Of a stretch of 9,545 bases of DNA, positions 5,595-9,545 are shown piece by piece. The notes under the pieces are model-generated. The model saw only the letters and a list, made by a program, of their open reading frames with translations. It made no database searches and had not been told where the DNA came from. The stretch's first letter is position 1. The number at the start of each line of letters is the position of its first letter. Source of the stretch: Gammaproteobacteria bacterium (lineage in GTDB: Bacteria > Pseudomonadota > Gammaproteobacteria > JAJDOJ01); the NCBI GenBank assembly GCA_027030565.1, contig JALVEU010000234.1, positions 1 to 9,545 on the forward strand, in the 5' to 3' direction. The position numbers and the translations under genes are program-made.

Positions 5595-6710
5595 GTGTTC
5601 GCCTTCGCGTACGCGCAAGGCACCGAGCCCCGGGCGCTGGTCGAAGGCTGCCTCGCCCGGCTCGGCCCCTTGTCCGGGGCGACCCTGGGCTTCGTGTACG
5701 CGACGGACATCCTCGCCCCGGAGTTGGAGCGTATGGTACGTCTACTGCGCTCCGGGACCGGGGTCGCGCACTGGGTGGGCACCGTGGGCAGCGGCATCAT
5801 TGCCGGGGAGCGAGAGATCTACGACGAGCCGGCCATGGCCGTGATGCTCACCGACGTTCCGGAGGACGCATTCCGACTGCTTCCACCCGGGCCTTCCAAC
5901 GTGGGCAGCTTTCTCGGTACCCATGGGCGGTGGCTGCAACGCCACCCCCTGCACGTGGGGGTGGTGCATGGCGATCCGGGCAACCCGGCCACGCCGCTGC
6001 TGTTGGAGCGGCTCGAACAGGGCGTGCCGGGGGCGTTTCTGGTGGGCGGATTCACCTCCTCCGAAGGGCCGCGTGTACAAGTGGCGTCGGCCGTGGGTGA
6101 GGGCGGCGTGTCCGGGGTGTTGCTGGATGCCGGCCAGGTGACCGTCACCGTGGACCACACGCAGGGGTGCACGCCCATCGGGGCCGTGCACCGAATCACC
6201 GCCTGCGACCGCAATGTCGTGGCCGAGCTGGACGGTCGGCCGGCCCTCCAAGTGCTGCGGGAGACGGTGGGTGAGGTGCTGGCCAAGGACTTGCGTCGCG
6301 CGGCCGGTTTCATCTTCGCCGGCTTCCCCGTGCCGGGCTCCGATACCGGCGACTACCTGGTGCGCAACCTGCTCGGCATCGATCCGGAGAATCAGCTCAT
6401 CGCCGTGGGTGACCGGGTGAGCCCGGGACAGGCCATGATGTTCTGCCGGCGCGACGGGAACACCGCCCGGCAGGATTTGGACCGGATGCTCGACGACGTT
6501 CGCCGCCGGCTGCCCGGGCCGCCGCGCGGTGCGCTGTACTTCTCTTGCCTGGGACGTGGACGCCATCAGTTCGGGCCCGACAGCGAAGAGGCGGGTACGG
6601 TGGCGAGGGCCCTGGGTGTGGAAGTGCCCCTGGCGGGGTTTTTCTGCAGCGGCGAGATCTACGCCAACCGTCTCTACGGCTACACCGGGGTGCTCGCCGT
6701 CTTCTCATGA
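5595..6710 (+). CDS. Stand-alone FIST_N/FIST_C sensory-domain protein
   Basis: 371 residues from a GTG, with GAGGG about 10 nt upstream overlapping the end of phosphoribulokinase (13-bp gap). The FIST_N part (about 25-185) has an alternating beta/alpha pattern with glycine-rich turns (GTVGSGIIAGE, 62-72; VGGFTSSEG, 150-158). The FIST_C part (about 205-360) ends in the characteristic SCLGRG (317-322) and GFFCSGEI (348-355). FIST domains were described from sequence as predicted small-ligand sensors, often fused to kinases, cyclase-type or chemotaxis domains. Here there is no output domain, signal peptide or membrane segment, so it is a soluble protein that would need a partner. Its operon position between phosphoribulokinase and Tas suggests a link to carbon or redox state, which is inference. 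Domain identity is good; ligand and role are unknown. Confidence 0.87.
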   Translation: MFAFAYAQGTEPRALVEGCLARLGPLSGATLGFVYATDILAPELERMVRLLRSGTGVAHWVGTVGSGIIAGEREIYDEPAMAVMLTDVPEDAFRLLPPGPSNVGSFLGTHGRWLQRHPLHVGVVHGDPGNPATPLLLERLEQGVPGAFLVGGFTSSEGPRVQVASAVGEGGVSGVLLDAGQVTVTVDHTQGCTPIGAVHRITACDRNVVAELDGRPALQVLRETVGEVLAKDLRRAAGFIFAGFPVPGSDTGDYLVRNLLGIDPENQLIAVGDRVSPGQAMMFCRRDGNTARQDLDRMLDDVRRRLPGPPRGALYFSCLGRGRHQFGPDSEEAGTVARALGVEVPLAGFFCSGEIYANRLYGYTGVLAVFS

Positions 6711-7750
6711 GCATGGCCTATGCCCAGCTGGGCCGCACCGGGATCCGCGTGAGCCGGATCTGCCTGGGCACCATGACCTTCGGCGAGCAGAACACCGAGG
6801 CCGAGGCGCATGACCAGCTCGACCTGGCCTTCGACTACGGTGTCAACTTCATCGACACGGCCGAGATGTATCCGGTGCCGCCCCGGGCCGAGACCCAGGG
6901 GCTCACCGAGCGCTACATCGGGAGCTGGCTGGCTCGGACCGGACGGCGCGACCGGGTCGTACTCGCCACCAAGGTGGCAGGGCCGGCCGACTGGCTGTCC
7001 TACCTGCGCGGCGGCCCACGCCTCGAGGCCGTCCAGATCCGCCGGGCCCTGGAGGACTCCCTGCGGCGTCTGCAGACCGACTACGTGGATCTCTACCAAG
7101 TCCACTGGCCCGAGCGTCGCACCAACTATTTCGGCGAGCTGGGTTACACCCACCGCCCTGAGCAGGACGGGGTCCCCATCGAGGAGACGCTGGAGGCGTT
7201 GGCTCGACTGGTGGATGCTGGCAAGGTGCGTGCCATCGGCGTATCCAACGAGACGCCCTGGGGGGTGATGCAATACCTGAACCTGGCCGAGCGCCATGGC
7301 TGGCCGCGCATCGTCAGCATTCAGAATCCCTACAACCTGCTCAACCGCAGCTTCGAGGTCGGCCTGGCCGAGTTCGCCCACCGCGAGGCGGTCGGTCTGC
7401 TGGCCTACTCCCCGTTGGCCTTCGGGGTGCTCACAGGCAAGTATCTGGGCGGGGCGCGCCCGCAGGGCGCCCGGCTCACCCTGTTCTCCCGCTTCGATCG
7501 CTACAACAAGCCGCGCACCGAGCAGGTCGTGGCCCGTTACGTGGAGCTGGCGCGGACCTACGGCCTGTCGCCGGCGAAGATGGCACTGGCCTACGTGAAC
7601 AGCCGGCCCTTCGTGACGGCCAACATCATCGGTGCGACCAACCTGGACCAGCTTCGCGAGGACCTGGGTAGCATCGAGCTCACACTACCCCCGGAGGTGG
7701 TCGCGGGAATCGAGGCCATCCACGCCGAGTGTCCCAACCTGGCCCCCTGA
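6707..7750 (+). CDS. tas: NADP(H)-dependent aldo-keto reductase, Tas family
   Basis: 347 residues, closely similar in length and sequence to E. coli Tas (346). Shared stretches include GTMTFGEQN (21-29), the segment AEMYPVPPRAETQGLTE (52-68), LQTDYVDLYQVHWPERRTN (122-140), the SNETPWGVMQYL region and QNPYNLLNRSFEVGLAE. It has the aldo-keto reductase tetrad Asp50, Tyr55, Lys89 and His133, so it should reduce carbonyl compounds with NADPH in a cytoplasmic TIM barrel; the natural substrate is not known. In E. coli tas was isolated as a suppressor linked to starvation-associated tyrosine auxotrophy. The ATG at 6707 overlaps the FIST stop codon as ATGA with no good Shine-Dalgarno, indicating translational coupling; a second in-frame ATG follows at 6713 and cannot be excluded as the start. 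It ends one base from the stop of the convergent gene. Confidence 0.94.
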   Translation: MSMAYAQLGRTGIRVSRICLGTMTFGEQNTEAEAHDQLDLAFDYGVNFIDTAEMYPVPPRAETQGLTERYIGSWLARTGRRDRVVLATKVAGPADWLSYLRGGPRLEAVQIRRALEDSLRRLQTDYVDLYQVHWPERRTNYFGELGYTHRPEQDGVPIEETLEALARLVDAGKVRAIGVSNETPWGVMQYLNLAERHGWPRIVSIQNPYNLLNRSFEVGLAEFAHREAVGLLAYSPLAFGVLTGKYLGGARPQGARLTLFSRFDRYNKPRTEQVVARYVELARTYGLSPAKMALAYVNSRPFVTANIIGATNLDQLREDLGSIELTLPPEVVAGIEAIHAECPNLAP

Positions 7751-7751
7751 C

Positions 7752-9545
7752 TCAGGGATTGCCAGGCGCCGGGGGCGGGGGAACCTCCCGCTTCCACAGG
7801 CCGTCCCGGGTGGCCACCCCCCATGCCCAGCGCAGCCAGCCCACCACCGCGAACGCGAGCCACAGCGCCCAGGCGAGCATCAGCATCCGATAGACCCAGA
7901 GCGGCACCCACAGGGCCCAGGCCGTGGGTGGCCGGGGTGCGGTCCGGTCCTGATACCAGTACAGATGCGCCGCCGTGGAGCCGTTGCCGGTCACCTGCAT
8001 GTCCGGCAGTCCCAGCAGGCCTTGCTGCACCGCCAGGAACAGTGCCACCAGGGCGAGCAGCGTCAGACTCCCCGTCGCACCTTGCAACAGGTTGTAGTAG
8101 ACGGGCGACAAGGGCCGTCGCCAACGGCTGCGCAGGCCCGTCAGCAACAACCAGCCCACGACCACGGCGCCGAGCACCAGCGGCGTTTGGGTGAGCCCCA
8201 CCAAGAGGAGGAACCAGCCGGCTGCGCCCAGCGGCGCGAGGCGCAGCCGGGCGAGCACCCAGGCCAGCGCCGCCAGCACCACCAGGACCCCCCAGAACAG
8301 CACTGCGGGCCCCAGGGGCGGTCCGCCCACGGCCAGCACCCATCGTCCGGGGCCGAGCGCGATGTCCAGACCGAGGTTCACGGCAGGTGCGCCCAGGTCC
8401 ACTGCCGGGGTGCGTAACAGGTGGCCCGGGGGCTCCGCCTCGTGCCAGCCCACCCGAATCCGGTGCCGACCCGGTTCCAGGGCCACGGTGACCCGTCCCT
8501 GGACGGCCTGTACGGGCAGACTGGCCCCGTCCATCTCCACCCGGTCCAGGCGTGCCCCCGAGGGCAGGGTCAGGCTGTGGGTGCCGCCCCGACTGGTGTG
8601 CAGATCGATGAGCAGCGTTCCGGCGCGGCTGGTCTCTCCCGCCTCGATCGTCAGGCGCGCGCGGTCCAGCGTGACCGTGGGTCCGGGTACGCCGGCCGGG
8701 CGTTGTACCCGCAGACGCACCGTCTCCCCCGGCCAGGGTCGCCATTCCGGCCGCCACTGGCGCAGGGGATCCAGGCGATGCACGGGCGGTATCCCCTCGG
8801 TCTCCACGTGCCAGAGGGGCGCGGCCTCGAGCAGCCAGACCTCGAACCAGCCGGGCTGTCCGGTGGGCAAGGACTGGGCGGCGGTGAGTACCAGTTCGGG
8901 GCCGATCTCCAGCCGGCTCTCCCACTGCACGGCGCGGCGTTCGGCAGGCAGCCGGACCACCACGGCGCCCTGTTTCACCTCGAAGCCCGGCGTGATGACC
9001 GACTCGCCGGGCAACAGCGGGATGCGCAGCGTGACCGACTCCCTGCCCGGGCCCACACGCTGCAGCCGATAGCGCACGGTCCATTCCAGGCCCAGGCTGA
9101 GCGTGCGCTCCAAGCGGGCGAATCCGGGCAAGGGTAGGGGTTGCAGGGGTTCTTCGGCCGGGTTGGGCGCCTGCGGGCGCTGTCGGATCAGGGCCAGGCT
9201 GGGCTCGGGCACGCCCGAAGGACCGACGCCCGAGACCGACCACCCTTCGGCGGTCACCTCCAGATGCCTGGGTACCAGCGGCCAGGCCAACTGGATGCGG
9301 TCCCGCGCCGGGAGCGGACCCCACAGCTCCACCTGATGCACCCCCGCCTCCAGGGCAAGCCACAGGCGGCCCTTGGGGCCGCGCAGGAGTGCGCTGTGGG
9401 GTTCGCCGTCCACGTGCACCCGTGCCGGGGTCCATTGCCCGGGCGTATCCGGCAGCGGTACCGCCGCTGCGTCAGCCAGGTGGACCTCCAGAGCGAGACG
9501 CAGTTCCCGCGGCCCGGCCGTGAGCCGAGCCGCGGGGATGTCGGC
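7752..9545 (-). CDS. C-terminal part of a large envelope protein of unknown function, 5' end outside window
   Basis: 597 residues are visible before the stop at 7752-7754, and the frame runs open through 9545, so the true start lies to the right. A GTG at 9419 is only an internal codon. The first roughly 410 visible residues are rich in Val, Leu, Pro and Gly in alternating patterns typical of beta-sandwich modules (for example TVTLDRARLTIEAGETSRAG and GRVTVALEPGRHRIRVGW). Then follow hydrophobic segments at about visible residues 411-432, 441-470, 491-512 and 547-572, a short loop after the third (QVTGNGSTAAHLYWYQDRTA), and a Pro-rich tail (REVPPPPAPGNP). This suggests a large extracytoplasmic region anchored by a C-terminal membrane domain; the positions are read by eye. 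I recognise no catalytic motif and no family name. It converges on tas. A longer overlapping frame on the same strand (9435-7591) lacks any such pattern and is rejected. Confidence 0.75.
   Translation of the reverse strand, partial: ADIPAARLTAGPRELRLALEVHLADAAAVPLPDTPGQWTPARVHVDGEPHSALLRGPKGRLWLALEAGVHQVELWGPLPARDRIQLAWPLVPRHLEVTAEGWSVSGVGPSGVPEPSLALIRQRPQAPNPAEEPLQPLPLPGFARLERTLSLGLEWTVRYRLQRVGPGRESVTLRIPLLPGESVITPGFEVKQGAVVVRLPAERRAVQWESRLEIGPELVLTAAQSLPTGQPGWFEVWLLEAAPLWHVETEGIPPVHRLDPLRQWRPEWRPWPGETVRLRVQRPAGVPGPTVTLDRARLTIEAGETSRAGTLLIDLHTSRGGTHSLTLPSGARLDRVEMDGASLPVQAVQGRVTVALEPGRHRIRVGWHEAEPPGHLLRTPAVDLGAPAVNLGLDIALGPGRWVLAVGGPPLGPAVLFWGVLVVLAALAWVLARLRLAPLGAAGWFLLLVGLTQTPLVLGAVVVGWLLLTGLRSRWRRPLSPVYYNLLQGATGSLTLLALVALFLAVQQGLLGLPDMQVTGNGSTAAHLYWYQDRTAPRPPTAWALWVPLWVYRMLMLAWALWLAFAVVGWLRWAWGVATRDGLWKREVPPPPAPGNP

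Noticed and set aside
4685..5800. 371-codon minus-strand frame opposite phosphoribulokinase
   Set aside because: The plus strand carries all phosphoribulokinase motifs; the antisense translation is Val/Asp/His-rich with no domain.
7591..9435. 614-codon minus-strand frame overlapping the membrane protein and the end of tas
   Set aside because: Its translation is a Gly/Ala/Arg/Pro/Thr-rich low-complexity string without hydrophobic or domain patterns. The neighbouring frame gives membrane segments and beta-rich sequence, and this frame would run into tas.

Overview
The window is compact, GC-rich DNA (roughly two thirds G+C by eye) that looks like the chromosome of a gammaproteobacterium, probably an autotroph of the purple-sulfur or sulfur-oxidising kind. 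The reasons are a proteobacterial-type phosphoribulokinase, a close relative of the E. coli aldo-keto reductase Tas, an adenosylcobalamin-dependent ribonucleotide reductase and an LssY_C-type lipoprotein. The lineage is inferred from protein character only. I see no rRNA, tRNA, CRISPR array, insertion sequence, phage gene or integrase.

Left block, minus strand (1-4318). Reading leftward there is an orphan family-3 solute-binding protein (4318-3500), a lipoprotein with an LssY_C domain (3478-2111) 21 bp further on, and then the class II ribonucleotide reductase nrdJ (2034 to beyond the left edge). The first two are probably one transcription unit of exported proteins. The 76-bp gap before nrdJ holds two NrdR-box-like sequences 42 bp apart with a perfect 7-bp inverted repeat between them, so nrdJ probably has its own regulated promoter.

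Middle, divergent control region (4319-4705). It contains no convincing gene. It has a hairpin, two perfect palindromes, a weak promoter candidate, and just before phosphoribulokinase a duplicated Shine-Dalgarno/start module that creates a two-codon ORF.

Right block, plus strand (4706-7750). Phosphoribulokinase, a stand-alone FIST sensory-domain protein (13-bp gap) and Tas (4-bp ATGA overlap) form a tight operon. It pairs a Calvin-cycle enzyme with a predicted ligand-sensing protein and a redox enzyme.

Right edge, minus strand (7752 to beyond 9545). The C-terminal part of a large envelope protein is convergent with tas and separated from it by one base. It has a long beta-rich extracytoplasmic part followed by a hydrophobic C-terminal region. 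I do not recognise its function.

Most of the window is ordinary metabolic chromosome. The points most worth checking are the two-codon leader ORF before phosphoribulokinase, the NrdR box pair, the prk-FIST-tas unit and the solute-binding protein/LssY_C pair.
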